From Dactylorhiza incarnata (lineage: Eukaryota > Streptophyta > Magnoliopsida > Asparagales > Orchidaceae), in the NCBI GenBank assembly GCA_033032865.1, contig JAWHQI010000263.1:2790001-2854000 (forward strand): DNA of 64,000 nt, in the 5' to 3' direction. Below, piece after piece: positions 1 through 10,087 of this stretch (the stretch's first letter is position 1; every line of letters begins with the position of its first letter). The position numbers and the translations under genes were made by a program. The notes below the pieces were generated by a model. That model saw nothing but the letters and a program-made list of their open reading frames with translations, searched no databases and was not told where the DNA came from.

Positions 1-84
1 ACTGTAAAGTGAAATAATATTTGAAGCTTTTAGTGTACTTTACCCTTGTTTAAGCCAGAGATTATAAGTAATTAATTAACAAAC

Positions 85-207
85 CTCATACATCGCATCA
101 GTCAAAACATTTTCCAAAATAGCTCGTAAACCACGGGCACCTGTACTTTTAGCCATAGCCTTTGCTGCAATCAACCTTAACGCAGTTTCTGTATAGTGTA
201 ACTTAAC
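85..207 (-). CDS. CLPX: CLPX exon (sensor-2 exon)
   Basis: This 123-nt, 41-codon exon begins [20 protein letters not shown] and continues [27 protein letters not shown] is the ClpX sensor-2 motif, whose Arg contacts bound ATP. The acceptor is AACCTGG-side CAG/GTTAAG and the donor is GAG/GTTTGT. It is the most 3' exon in the window; the last C-terminal exon or exons lie beyond position 1. Confidence 0.93.
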
Positions 208-288
208 CTGGAAGGAAAAAATAATATGGGTTGCTTAGTTCCAAACAAATATTTTAAAGAAGAAATTAAGTTGCATATGCATACTTAC

Positions 289-351
289 ATTATTCATACT
301 AAACAATTTTCTGTACTGTTTACCGAGAGCATTTTTCGGCTCTGTTAAGAC
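289..351 (-). CDS. CLPX: CLPX exon after the 46-kb intron
   Basis: This 63-nt, 21-codon exon encodes VLTEPKNALGKQYRKLFSM plus two Asn codons, in the small AAA+ subdomain. The acceptor reads ATGCTTCAG and the donor is AAT/GTAAGTAT. The phase and sequence continue directly from the exon at 46654-46758 and into the exon at 85-207 after an 81-bp intron. Both ends show strong splice consensus and no coding damage, which argues that the distant exon is still joined despite the TE load between them. Confidence 0.92.
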
Positions 352-650
352 CTGAAGCATATTAGATTAAATAAGCAAAACTTGTCAATATTGCGGAAAT
401 AAGTACAAACAAAAACTGGGCACATGATAGATTTTTTTTACCCCATTCAGCAATAGAAAAGAGGCAGGCAAAGAAAAGATTTTTCTTTTTGAGTTGATAG
501 TCAAATACTTACGAGTACGTGGCCTATAAATAGGGAAAGACAGAATAACGAAACGGTAAAAATATAACAAAAAATATTATTCTCACAACCAAAGAACATC
601 TACACTAATGACAAAATATTACAAATTATAAGATAAACATTAATATTCCC

Positions 651-742
651 GAAAGACCAAATAAGAGATGAATCAAGATAAGAAAGACCAAATAAGAGAT
701 GAATCAAGATAAGAAAGACCGAATAAGAGATGAATCAAGATA
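651..742. repeat. 31-bp tandem repeat, 3 copies
   Basis: Three near-identical units beginning GAAAGACC(A/G)AATAAGAG start at 651, 682 and 713. The rest of 352-1177 is AT-rich intron sequence in which I see no gene. Confidence 0.9.
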
Positions 743-1177
743 ATCAGAAGGGTTCCAAAGAAATCCTAAGCAGACTGAACTGGGTTAGTCCCTGCTGACT
801 AGAATGAACTGGGGATGATCCCAGATGAGCAAAGAAAGAATAAGATGTGATATCCCTAAATATTGTTCTCCCAAATCAATTAATTAATCTTGCAATTATC
901 GAAGACGATAAAATATAAGTTGCAAAATTTATAAATTTTTTTGTCATACAGATGCGCGGAATTCATGAGATTGAAATTACTGCCATTTTTAGTGACTTCG
1001 GGCACTTCAATGACAACCCAAAAGTTTATAGAATTTTTAAAATCGTAGATAACTATTATAACAGAAGTTTACTTTAAAATCTAAATCAAAAGCCCTCCCT
1101 AGCCGGCTAAGCATGCAACTCAGGAATCCGCCTATTACTATGCATGGGAAGTGATCTTCATCTTCTCCACTGATTAC

Positions 1178-1344
1178 TGTAGGAAATAGCAAAAGCTTGT
1201 ATATTTCTTGTATTGTATACAAAAAGGAGAGTACATATTTATAGGAGAGAGAAGAGAGAGAGAAATCCTATACACAATGTGGGACTAAAAATAAGAGAAA
1301 AAAAAGGGCCACTAAATGGGCCAAACCTATGGGCTATTTCAACA
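1178..1344 (-). repeat. Copia-1 3' LTR
   Basis: A 167-bp LTR bounded by TG/CA. It supplies the stop codon of the RT-RNase H frame. It differs from the 5' LTR at one visible base (AATCCTATA here, AATCATATA in the other copy, plus strand). Confidence 0.95.
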
Positions 1345-3181
1345 CTCCCCCGCAAGCTGGAGCGTACAAATCGTATGCACCAAGCTTGGATAAGCATTGA
1401 TAGAAGAGGGTACTGGACAGTGCCTTTGTGAGGACATCCGCAACTTGTTCAGTACCAGGGACATGTTTTAGCTCGATCTTCTTCATTTGTACTTTCTCCC
1501 GGATAAAGTGGCAATCGACCTCGATATGCTTGGTTCTTTCGTGGAAGACCGGGTTCTTGGCAATATGTATAGCAGCCCGACTGTCGCAGAGTAGAAGAGC
1601 AGGAGCAGGAAGTTTTACCCCAAGATCCGTGAGAAGACTTTCAAGCCAGGTAAGTTCAGAGACCACAGATGCCATTGCCCTGTATTCTGCTTCTGCTGAG
1701 GAGCGCGCAACCACTGCTTGTTTCTTGCTACGCCAGGTGATCAAATGTCCTCCGAAGTACGTACAGAAGCCACTGGTTGACCGACGATCATCCAGAGATC
1801 CGGCATAGTCAGCATCTGAGTATGCCACCAGTGTTGGAGTTGAGGATGAGGTCTTGTATACCAAGCCTTGACCAGGAGCAGCTTTCAGATATCGGAGAAT
1901 CCGTTCCACAGCCTGAAGATGAGAAGAACGAGGGGCGTGCATGTAACGGCTGACAATACCGACAGCGAATGAGATATCTGGTCTTGTAACAGTCAGATAG
2001 ATCAATTTTCCTACCAGACGGCGATAGTACTCCGGGTTCTGGAGCAAGAGATCAGAGTCAGAGGACTGAGCACAAATCTTGTGATTTGCGTCCATTGGAG
2101 TGTTGATGGGTTTGCAGCCGGAGTAGCCTGCATCATGAAGAAAATCGAGGCAATACTTTCTCTGAGATAGAACAAGGCCATCTGGTCGCCTGGCTACCTC
2201 CAGGCCCAGGAAGTAATGAAGATTCCCCAGATCTTTTGTTTGAAACACGGAGCTGAGTTGTTGCTTGATTGCCTGAATTCCTTTTGAGTCGTTGCCTGTG
2301 ATAATGATATCATCAACATAGACTAGAAGGAGAACAATGCCTGTTGCCTGGTGGCGAGTAAACAGGGAGAAGTCAGCCGAGCTCCGAGTAAATCCTGTCT
2401 CTCGAAGGACCTTGCTGAGCTTGTCGAACCATGCTCGAGGAGACTGTTTGAGATCATAGAGAGACCGCAAAAGATGACAGACTTTCGGGGTCCGAGACTC
2501 CCCCGTGGTCTCAAACCCGGGCGGCTGCTGCATGTACACCGTTTCAGTAAGATCGCCGTTTAAGAAGGCGTTCTTAATATCCAGTTGATGTAAGGGCCAT
2601 TGGCGGTGCACAGCGACGAAGAGAAGAACCCGTACGGTGTTCAGTTTGGCGACGGGAGAGAAGGTTTCGTCGTAGTCCAAACCTTGTTGCTGGGTGTAGC
2701 CGCGAGCCACCAGGCGAGCTTTTAAACGGTCAATGGTCCCATCCGCAGCGTGTTTGATGACAAAGACCCATTTGCAACCAACAGTTTTCTGGCCAGGGGG
2801 AAGATCCACCAGTTGCCAGGTCTGGTTTGCCCACAACGCGGCCATTTCTTCTTCCATGACGGCACGCCAGCCAGGATGTTGAAGAGCCTCCTGCACAGAG
2901 TTAGGAACTGCAACCGACGATAAAGAAGTGACCAGAGTATGAAGTGGAGGGGAGAGACGATGCAGTGATACGTAGCTCGCCATTGGATGAGCGGTGGACT
3001 CTGTTACCGGATCAGCAGGACTTGGAGCACCAGAGGACGAGGACGACTGCGCAGGGGCAACGGGGCGGGAGTTGCGACGGGAATAGACCTGGATAAGGGG
3101 TGGCCGGCCGGGAGGCGGAGTAGGGATTGGTACAGGGAGAGGTGTTGGAGTAGGTGTGTTAACCGGGAGGATGGGTCGCAT
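1334..3181 (-). CDS. Copia-1 reverse transcriptase - RNase H
   Basis: This is a 615-codon open frame. An N-terminal proline-rich linker is followed by the Copia RT domain (VGCKWVFVIK, RLKARLVARGYTQQQGLDY, PLHQLDIKNAFLNGDL, SLYDLKQSPRAWFDK), the catalytic box LLVYVDDIIITGND (about 300) and RNase H (YSDADYAGSLDDRRSTSGF, SSAEAEYRAM, FHERTKHIEVDCHFIREKV). The frame ends inside the 3' LTR. All catalytic residues I can recognise are present. Because the integrase end is missing upstream, this part would have to be made from a separate start or serve as a relic. Confidence 0.88.
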   Translation of the reverse strand: MRPILPVNTPTPTPLPVPIPTPPPGRPPLIQVYSRRNSRPVAPAQSSSSSGAPSPADPVTESTAHPMASYVSLHRLSPPLHTLVTSLSSVAVPNSVQEALQHPGWRAVMEEEMAALWANQTWQLVDLPPGQKTVGCKWVFVIKHAADGTIDRLKARLVARGYTQQQGLDYDETFSPVAKLNTVRVLLFVAVHRQWPLHQLDIKNAFLNGDLTETVYMQQPPGFETTGESRTPKVCHLLRSLYDLKQSPRAWFDKLSKVLRETGFTRSSADFSLFTRHQATGIVLLLVYVDDIIITGNDSKGIQAIKQQLSSVFQTKDLGNLHYFLGLEVARRPDGLVLSQRKYCLDFLHDAGYSGCKPINTPMDANHKICAQSSDSDLLLQNPEYYRRLVGKLIYLTVTRPDISFAVGIVSRYMHAPRSSHLQAVERILRYLKAAPGQGLVYKTSSSTPTLVAYSDADYAGSLDDRRSTSGFCTYFGGHLITWRSKKQAVVARSSAEAEYRAMASVVSELTWLESLLTDLGVKLPAPALLLCDSRAAIHIAKNPVFHERTKHIEVDCHFIREKVQMKKIELKHVPGTEQVADVLTKALSSTLFYQCLSKLGAYDLYAPACGGVLK

Positions 3182-3211
3182 GACAGGTTGTGGGAGAGTA
3201 GGTGATGTAGA

Positions 3212-4984
3212 CTATGTTGCTGGAGTGGGAAAGAATGGCAGGTCTTCCCGGAAGGTTTTGACGGTGGTGGAGAAGTGAGTGCGGGTTTCAAGGATAAACG
3301 CCTTAAACACACGAGGTAATTCCGAGCGTTCGCGAAGTAAGTATAGCCATGTTGTGCGGGAGTAATCATCAATAAAGGTAATGAAATAACGGAATCCAGA
3401 GATACTACAAATTTTATAGGGTCCCCAGATATCTGAATGAATAAGATCAAAGGGAGCGAAGCTCCGAGTACAATTTGCAGGAAAAGATGAACGCGACTGT
3501 TTGCCGAAAATACATGATTCACATTGAAATGCAGGAAAAGATACATCGGGTAGTGCCTTCTTGAGGATGGGGAGGGGAGCATGGCCGAGACGCTGATGCC
3601 AGTCAGCAGAAGAGACAGAGGTGAGGATGGTGGGAGAATCGTCGAGAAGGTAGAGCCCGTTGCGCAGCTGCCCTTTACCAATGGTAGTCCCCGTCCGTCG
3701 ATCCTGTATCAGAAAAGAAGAACCTGAAAAAATGACAGAGCAATCCAAATCAGTAGTGAGGCGGCTAACAGAGAGTAAGTTAAACGGGGAGCCCGGAACA
3801 TGGAGGGCCGAGCGGAGAGAAATGGATGGGCTGAGAGATAGGTCAGCTGAGCCGGACACAGAGACAGTCGCTCCATTGGCCACAGTGATACACTTCGGAT
3901 GAGGAGCACCCGAATATGTTGGCGGCTGAAGAGAGGTGATATGATGAGTGGCACCCGAATCCACTATCCAGCGAGGACTAGTGGAGAGACAAACGATACC
4001 TGGGCTGGAGACGGAGGCGACCGAGGCAGGTGGAGTCATCATCCCTTGGAGTTGCTGGAACTGTAGGGGGAGAGCCTCAAGATCGGCACGAGAGGCCGAG
4101 GAGCTATCGTCAACGACTGCAGCAGTCGGTCGTGGAGGAGGAGGGTTGCCAGGTTTCCAAAAGCAGGTGGACTCATAATGGCCATCACGACCACAGAACG
4201 AGCACTTCGGCCGTCCTCGTCCACCACGGCCCCTTCCACGGTAGGCCGACCGACCTCCTCGGCTAGAAGGAGGAGGAAATGAAGGAGCAGGGATATTTTG
4301 GAGAAGAGCCGGTGAGGGAGGAGCAGGAGCCTCCGGAGGTTGTGATACTTTGAGTAGCATGGAGCAGACAGCCGATAAGGAGGGAGTGGGAGTCGAGGCC
4401 AAGACTTGTGCCCGAATACTCAGAAGATGTGGAGGAACACGGGCCATTAGCAGAGCAATGCAGACGGCCTCCCTTTGCGCGCGCTGAGTGGCAAGATCAG
4501 AGGTGGGTGGCTGGTGTTGAAGCCATGCTTCGGAGAGAGACTTGACCCGAGCGACAACAGAGGTAATGTTTGGTCCACTGGTGTCCAGAGCCTGAAGATC
4601 CGAGATAATGTCGAAGAGACTTTGAAGGCTGTCCTTGCCGGAGTATAAGGAATGAAGCTCGTCCCACATCCCTTTGGCCGTGGTCAGGTACATGACCATT
4701 TCATATGGTTCGCCCTCCAAAGAGTTAAGGATCCAGGTCTGGACCCGACCATCAGTCTTGAGCCACTCAGGAGGAGTAGGAGCAGGGGGATCATCGGTAA
4801 GATGAGCGAGAAGACCCTTGGCCTGGAGGACCCGGCGGATTGAGTGACCCCAAGGAATGAAGTTTTTCTTCCCGGAGAGGGAGAGAGTAGTAATTCGCAG
4901 CTCATCACGGAGTTCTGGGGGCTGACCCAGGTTGGCAGGCTGAGGTGAGACAGGCACAGTGGTTGAGTCAACGGAGGATCCCAT
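3212..4984 (-). pseudogene. Copia-1 Gag - protease - truncated integrase
   Basis: This is a 590-codon open frame starting MGSSVDSTT. In order it shows a UBN2-type Gag domain (about residues 30-200, with WILNSLEG and LYSGKDSLQSLFD), a CCHC zinc knuckle (CSFCGRDGHYESTC, about 265), an aspartic protease with active site WIVDSGATHHIT (about 340), a GAG_pre-integrase segment (WHQRLGHAPL, then CESCIFGKQ) and the start of the integrase core (HSDIWGPYKI, FIDDYSRTTWLYLL). It then runs out of homology at FREDLPFFPTPAT and stops. The second catalytic Asp and Glu of the integrase DDE triad are absent. The Gag and protease could still be made. A stop and a gap of roughly 200 residues relative to full Copia polyproteins separate it from the RT frame. 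Confidence 0.9.
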
Positions 4985-5803
4985 TAACGAAGGAATTAGG
5001 ACAGCGGGCTGCTGGGAGGAGACCGGCAGAAAGAGGTCGGGCGAGCTGCGGATTGGGGACTGTCGCCGGAGAGCTCGCGAGATCGGCAGAGGGAGCTTGC
5101 TGGATGGATAGACCGCAGGAGGCGGGTTGGCGAGCTGCGAGAGGGAGACGGGCGATCTTGGAGGTCGACTGCGAACAGGGAGGTCGACTGCGAGATCGAT
5201 GCGGTCTTGATTGCTGCGGGAGCGATTGCTGCGGGAGAGCGCAGCGAGGTCGCTGCTGATTGAGACCGGTGCGAGGTCGCTGCGAGGTCGCTGCGGTCTT
5301 GATTGCTGATTGAGACCGGTGCGAGGTCGCGGCGAGGTCGCTGCTGCTTGCGAGATGAGCTCGCAGAAGAGTTCCTGCCGGGCTGCAGGTAGGAGATCGC
5401 GCGAGATGAGGCTGGAGAAGCGGCGAACTGGCGGCCTGCGGGATGAGACCGGCGGCCTGAGAACGGCTGCTTGGAGGTCGTTGTCGACAGAGAGCTGCGG
5501 CTAGAGATCGGCAGATGCGGCTGCTGAGAGGAGACCGCAGAGGCGTGATCGGCAGGGATGAGACGAGATCGGCGGAGGAGTAAAGTGCTTGCACGAGACC
5601 GCTGGACTGCAGAGGAAGATGCGGGACCCACGCGGCAGAAGGAGAAGCTATAAAAGCCCAGCAGAGGGGAAGCGTAGGAGGCGGGGAAGCAGCGGGAAGC
5701 AGCGGGAAGCAGTGAGAGCAGTCTCAGGAAATGAGACCGCCAGAAGGTATTTCCGGGAGGGTGGGCGGTCAAAAAACGGGAGACCGGAAAAATTGGGAAC
5801 CTG
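4985..5803 (-). other. Copia-1 5' leader with GAGGTCGCTGC repeats
   Basis: This GC-rich untranslated leader lies between the primer-binding site and Gag. It contains irregular direct repeats of GCGAGGTCGCTGC and GATTGAGACCGGTGCGAGG around 5200-5345 and of GCGGGAAGCA around 5690-5712. The open frames across it are repeat artefacts. Confidence 0.7.
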
Positions 5804-5815
5804 GCTCTGATACCA
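5804..5815 (-). promoter_or_regulatory. Copia-1 primer-binding site (initiator-Met tRNA)
   Basis: TGGTATCAGAGC lies immediately inside the 5' LTR. It is complementary to the 3' end of plant initiator-Met tRNA, the usual primer of plant Copia elements. Confidence 0.9.
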
Positions 5816-5982
5816 TGTAGGAAATAGCAAAAGCTTGTATATTTCTTGTATTGTATACAAAAAGGAGAGTACATATTTATAGGAGAGAGAAGAGAGAGAG
5901 AAATCATATACACAATGTGGGACTAAAAATAAGAGAAAAAAAAGGGCCACTAAATGGGCCAAACCTATGGGCTATTTCAACA
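5816..5982 (-). repeat. Copia-1 5' LTR
   Basis: A 167-bp LTR, followed on the plus strand by the ATTAC duplication. On the minus strand it contains CTATAAATATG (5872-5882), a plausible TATA box for the element. Confidence 0.95.
5872..5882 (-). promoter_or_regulatory. TATA box in Copia-1 5' LTR
   Basis: CTATAAATATG on the minus strand sits about 70 bp into the 167-bp LTR, a reasonable place for the U3/R promoter. It is a sequence match only. Confidence 0.5.
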
Positions 5983-6129
5983 ATTACGTCCATGTGAAAG
6001 CCAGGGAATGAGTGGGCAGCACCCGGGGATGAAGTCCCTCTACTTAAACCCTTCCCTCTCCCATCCAAGACTTCTTTGTCAAAACAGCAAGGTGCAGCTT
6101 AACCCTAGCAGTAAGTGGAAACTACTCAC

Positions 6130-6298
6130 CATGCGTTCCCTTCTGCAAGGTTGCTAGCTCCTCCAGCAAGTTCAGTGAATCCTCAAGGATATTCCAGAGA
6201 TCAAGCCCATTTTGCTTCATGGCATTTAAGAGGAATGCACCTAGAAAGGAAGCACCTTCCAATGTGAGATTTCTCCCCCGTCCTTGGGGCTCCAAATG
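6130..6298 (-). pseudogene. Exon-like relic of an unrecognised gene
   Basis: A 56-codon open stretch has coding-like composition: it begins HLEPQGRGRNLTLEGASFLG and includes NAMKQNGLDLWNILEDSLN and LLEELATLQKG. It ends at a good donor (CATG/GTGAGT at 6130/6129). The amphipathic, Leu-rich sequence does not look like a TE protein and I do not recognise the family. It lies in the CLPX intron on the same strand, and no partner exon was found with confidence. It could be a captured gene fragment, an alternative CLPX-locus exon or a chance open frame. Confidence 0.4.
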
Positions 6299-6300
6299 CA

Positions 6301-9261
6301 TAATTTAAGTTAGATTTGCTAGTCCTCTTCAAGCAATGATTTATGATTTGTGAGTTTCTCCCTCTCTAGGGTATAATATGCTACGTCAGCTTAAAACATT
6401 AAGATCCTTCATACTGCCTTTATTTGAAGAATATTTTAGTAGTACCCTGTAAATTTTGGTAAACTCTTAGTTCGTGTTGGAGATTCCAAAAGTATACTTT
6501 AATGCTTGGCAACTTTTTCTCACTTAGATTATTAGTGGAAGATGCAGAATCTACAATCTCTTTGGAGGTGGACGATAGAAATTGATGAGATAAATCAATT
6601 AAAAGACTTTTCCCCTTTTACCTCAAGTATTAGGTTTGCATGTTAGACATTTATTAAAACTAGGGTGAAATGCTTTCACTTGAAGCAGTTGAATGTTATT
6701 GTAATAATATTATGTGTTAAGTTTCTCATATTTATTTCCTTATTGATTGTCCTTGCAAATATATAATGAACGAACATGTTGTATTTTGACCTTATTTGAA
6801 ATAGAATACTCTTCGTTCTCTCGATTTGGCATGAGGCATGGTCTCAATCTCAATCTCATGCTCCCACCCCACGCTCGACCTCACACTTTCGTCCCTTACC
6901 GAAATTGCTTCCGCCTCGCCGCCGCAAGCAGAGAACTCACGGGCTGATGCAACCTGAGTCACACTTGTATCTTATTTTTATTTTGCGCATCTTTATATGT
7001 TATTTTGTAGCGCATGTTTTCACGCACGTGTGTTCCTTTTATTTTCCCACACGTTATTACCGCACGTATGTTTTATTTCGCGAATGTAACTCGCGCACGC
7101 TCGTACGACTTATTGGTGTGGCCGACCAATAAGACATTGAATGGAAAGGTCCATCGAATTAGGTTAAATAATAATTAAGTCAATCAAAGAATTAAAGATT
7201 AAAATTAAGTACAAAATGATAATTCTGAAATTAGATTTTAAACTATAAAATATTTACTTTCAAAAATTAGATTTTAGTTTATAAGCTTAATTAATTTCAA
7301 AATTAATTATTATGTGGCAAAGACAAAAAAGCTAAATTAATCTCACTTTTATTTCCCTGTTAAAGAGCCCCCCTCCCCACCCCCTCCTAGAATGATAGCT
7401 TGGAAAAAACAAAATAACAGAGTCACCTCACTGTTTTTTCATAACCCCAGCCGACCTCCCCATTTTCGTACCTTACTGTCGCCGCAGAGCCCTTCGTTGC
7501 CTCCCACGACTCCCTTGAGTCCCGATGAACTTACCTCCGCCGATCCCCATCACATGCGACCTTTCCTGCTCTGCCAGATCTAATCGTTAGCCACCATAAA
7601 AGATCGGCTACCCCAGCAGCACCTTGTGTTCCCTCCAATGCCACCATCCATTGTTGAGCCTTCTCCGACCACCAGCCCCCTTCGTACGTTCCCTCCGACC
7701 AGCAACAACATTCTAGAGACCTAACTTCCTCTTCCCTGCTGAAGTCGAGCCTCCTACAGGCTCTGCCAATCCAGCGGGCTACCAGTAGTCCTACATCCCT
7801 CCAGTGGGCAGAGCTCTGGTCTCCAGCCGTTTTGTCCTACATGACAGCCATCAGAAACGTTCATGGTAGTATACACCTGATTTCTCATGTGCGTGTGTGC
7901 GTGTGATGATGATGATGATAATGCGTGTGTATGATGTGGCGGGTTGACTGGCCCTACCGGCAGTACACTCCGGAGGGTAGGACAGTGATTCATGGATAGC
8001 GTCATAGTTGAACGACAACGTGTGCTCTAGCCTAGTTATTAGTTGTCTAGGTGTTATCCACCTGGAGTTCGACATGAGTTATACCTCGATTATTTTGATT
8101 ATACCGTCAGTATGGGCGAAAAATGAGTACGGGCTCGAACATCCGTACATAAGTCATATGGATGATAGTGCATAAATACCTTAGAAATGACAAGGGCGGG
8201 TCACTGCCACCGTTTGATCACGATGGTGGTGCATGTGGGATTAGCTACCCCACGAATAAGAGATCTCAGTCCGGAGGGTCGCTTGCACTCGATTACGATC
8301 GGGTGTCGGCGTCTTGACACTTTGCATGATAACCCAATGTCGACATAGTATGTGTGCGTGTTCATGCATGGATGTGATGATAGCAATATGTTCACGTGAA
8401 TAATGTGACTCGGAAGAGTCGTGTTGGTTATAGTATTGTGACACTCCTCTGTCGAGGATATTTATACTTAGCTTATGGATGTCTTGGAGGATAATGCATA
8501 GTTTCGTGTATACTTGATATTGTAATTTAGATTATGCAAGATCTCAATCATATAAATTTGTATGAGTGTCTTTATATGATTGGTTACTTAAATAGTTAAT
8601 CTTTTACTTACATCATTTAATGTCACAAGAGTGCGTGTCTTGTGGACACCGCTAGGATATAGCCAATGATATGTCCATTACAGTTTCATTGCCACACTCT
8701 TTTCGTACGCTCTATTAATGTTTACTTACGACTTATACACTACCTGGTCCACTAAAGTAACAATGTTAGATATTGATCTTATCATTTCTTATAACATAGC
8801 AATGTGAACAATTTGTGTATATCATCGTTATAGCGTATAAACGTTCATACAATATAACAATATAAGAATCATTAAGAAGTGACATCACTAAGGTAGACCC
8901 TTTTGTACATTATAAGCTACTACTTAGTCACTATACTGCTTAGCGAATGTCCTCTACGTGACTTATAAGTTAAGCACAACCATTCATCCACACCCCGTGA
9001 TACACTGGGTGTTTTCTCAAGAGAATTGTGAGTGCTTACCCTTCGATACCCGGATATACGTGGAAACATATAATGCCACTAAAATGAGAAGGTTGAACCG
9101 TTACAAGCAATCTTAGAACCATGACCTTGTGTCATTCATCACTTAAGCTTGAAATTAGTTGGTGTGAATCACATATAAGTGTCGATATCTCGTTCTTACT
9201 TTGAAAACCCCGACTTCACTCGCATTTTCGGGGACGAAAATCTTCTTTGTTTTATTGAATT
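6301..9261. other. Unclassified intron sequence
   Basis: No gene is seen. 6300-7370 is AT-rich. 7370-7760 is a pyrimidine-rich stretch. 7890-7940 carries a GTGTGTGC / GATGATGAT microsatellite. Around 8000-9240 the base composition resembles retroelement LTR or 3' regions. CGGGGACGAAAATC at about 9228 resembles the sequence just upstream of chromovirus 3' LTRs, so the right end may be the tail of the element owning the LTR at 9262. Confidence 0.4.
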
Positions 9262-9339
9262 TGTAACATCTCATCCTTCAATGGTCCTATCTTCAATTGA
9301 ACCACCTGGAAGAGCTTAGTCGGGGTCACAATGACCCGT

Positions 9340-9950
9340 GACTTGATTTCCGCCTTTTTTAGTACCAAATTTGAACTACGACAACTTGATAGCGACTTTT
9401 GAGTAAATCAACCCGGAATTGAGCACGGTCAGTGGCAGTCCACTCATGGGATCAATATGAACATAACGACAACAATTACGCCTCATTTCGATGTATAATG
9501 GAGAAGTTGACTAAATCGGGTTTAATCGAACTACGTGACGACCCCGACGTGACTTTCTGGGCAAACAGACTCCAAATTGATCATAGTCAATTACGTTGAA
9601 CTCGTATGATAAATACAAGCGACATGTCATTCATTTCGTTCAATTCAAATGAGAATCGAGAAAGTTGACCAAATTAGGTCACGTTTGAACTCGGGTCGAT
9701 CTGAAAAGGTAAATATGAGCAAACGAACTCTGAATTGACCGCAGTCAGTTGCGTTAGACTCGTGGGATCAATATGAGTGTGATGCCCTTTGTTTCGTTTA
9801 ATTCCGACAAGAATTGAGAAAGTTGACCAGAATTGGTCGCTTTGAGCTATGCGGCGATTCAAATAGGTAATTAAGAGTAAACTGACTCGGAATCCACTTT
9901 GGTTGCATTCCTTAGACTCGAGTGTCTAATACTAGTGCAATTGCATCTTC
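9340..9950 (+). repeat. 158-bp tandem array in LTR-F, about 4 degenerate copies
   Basis: The block around (C)TCGGAATTGACC.CAGTCAGTTGC recurs at about 9411, 9570, 9728 and 9885. A second marker, AGTTGACCAAATTAGGTC, recurs at about 9504, 9663 and 9821. Both give a 157-159-bp period. Confidence 0.8.
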
Positions 9951-10063
9951 CACACCTTTTTCCCACGCGTATTTTGGGGAATATGATTTTGTTATAGCAT
10001 AGAGTTATATATATATATTAATATATATATATACTTTTGATAATGATAATAAAAGAAGTGAAA

Positions 10064-10087
10064 GGGGGGGGGGGGGGGGGGGGGGGG
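10064..10087. repeat. Poly-G run (24 G)
   Basis: An uninterrupted homopolymer downstream of a TATATATA-rich tract (10007-10034). The exact length may be a sequencing artefact. Confidence 0.85.

Larger units (their letters stand above)
1178..5982 (-). mobile_element. Ty1/Copia LTR retrotransposon (Copia-1), young
   Basis: This is a 4805-bp element on the minus strand. It has two 167-bp LTRs (1178-1344 and 5816-5982) that start TGTTGAAAT and end TTTCCTACA and differ at one site. The 5-bp target duplication ATTAC lies at 1173-1177 and 5983-5987. A primer-binding site for initiator-Met tRNA abuts the 5' LTR, and a purine-rich tract (CTTGCGGGGGAG) abuts the 3' LTR. It encodes a Gag-protease-partial integrase frame and a separate RT-RNase H frame. 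The segment between them, holding the rest of the integrase core and C-terminus, is missing, so it is probably non-autonomous although recently inserted. Confidence 0.95.

Noticed and set aside
3004..3954. Additional frames of 225 and 81 codons opposite or beside the Copia-1 pol
   Set aside because: Out-of-frame shadows of the Gag-integrase and RT frames.
4968..5913. Long Ser/Arg/Pro-rich frames (305, 208 and 104 codons)
   Set aside because: They cover the Copia-1 leader and LTR, are low-complexity and start upstream of the real Gag ATG.
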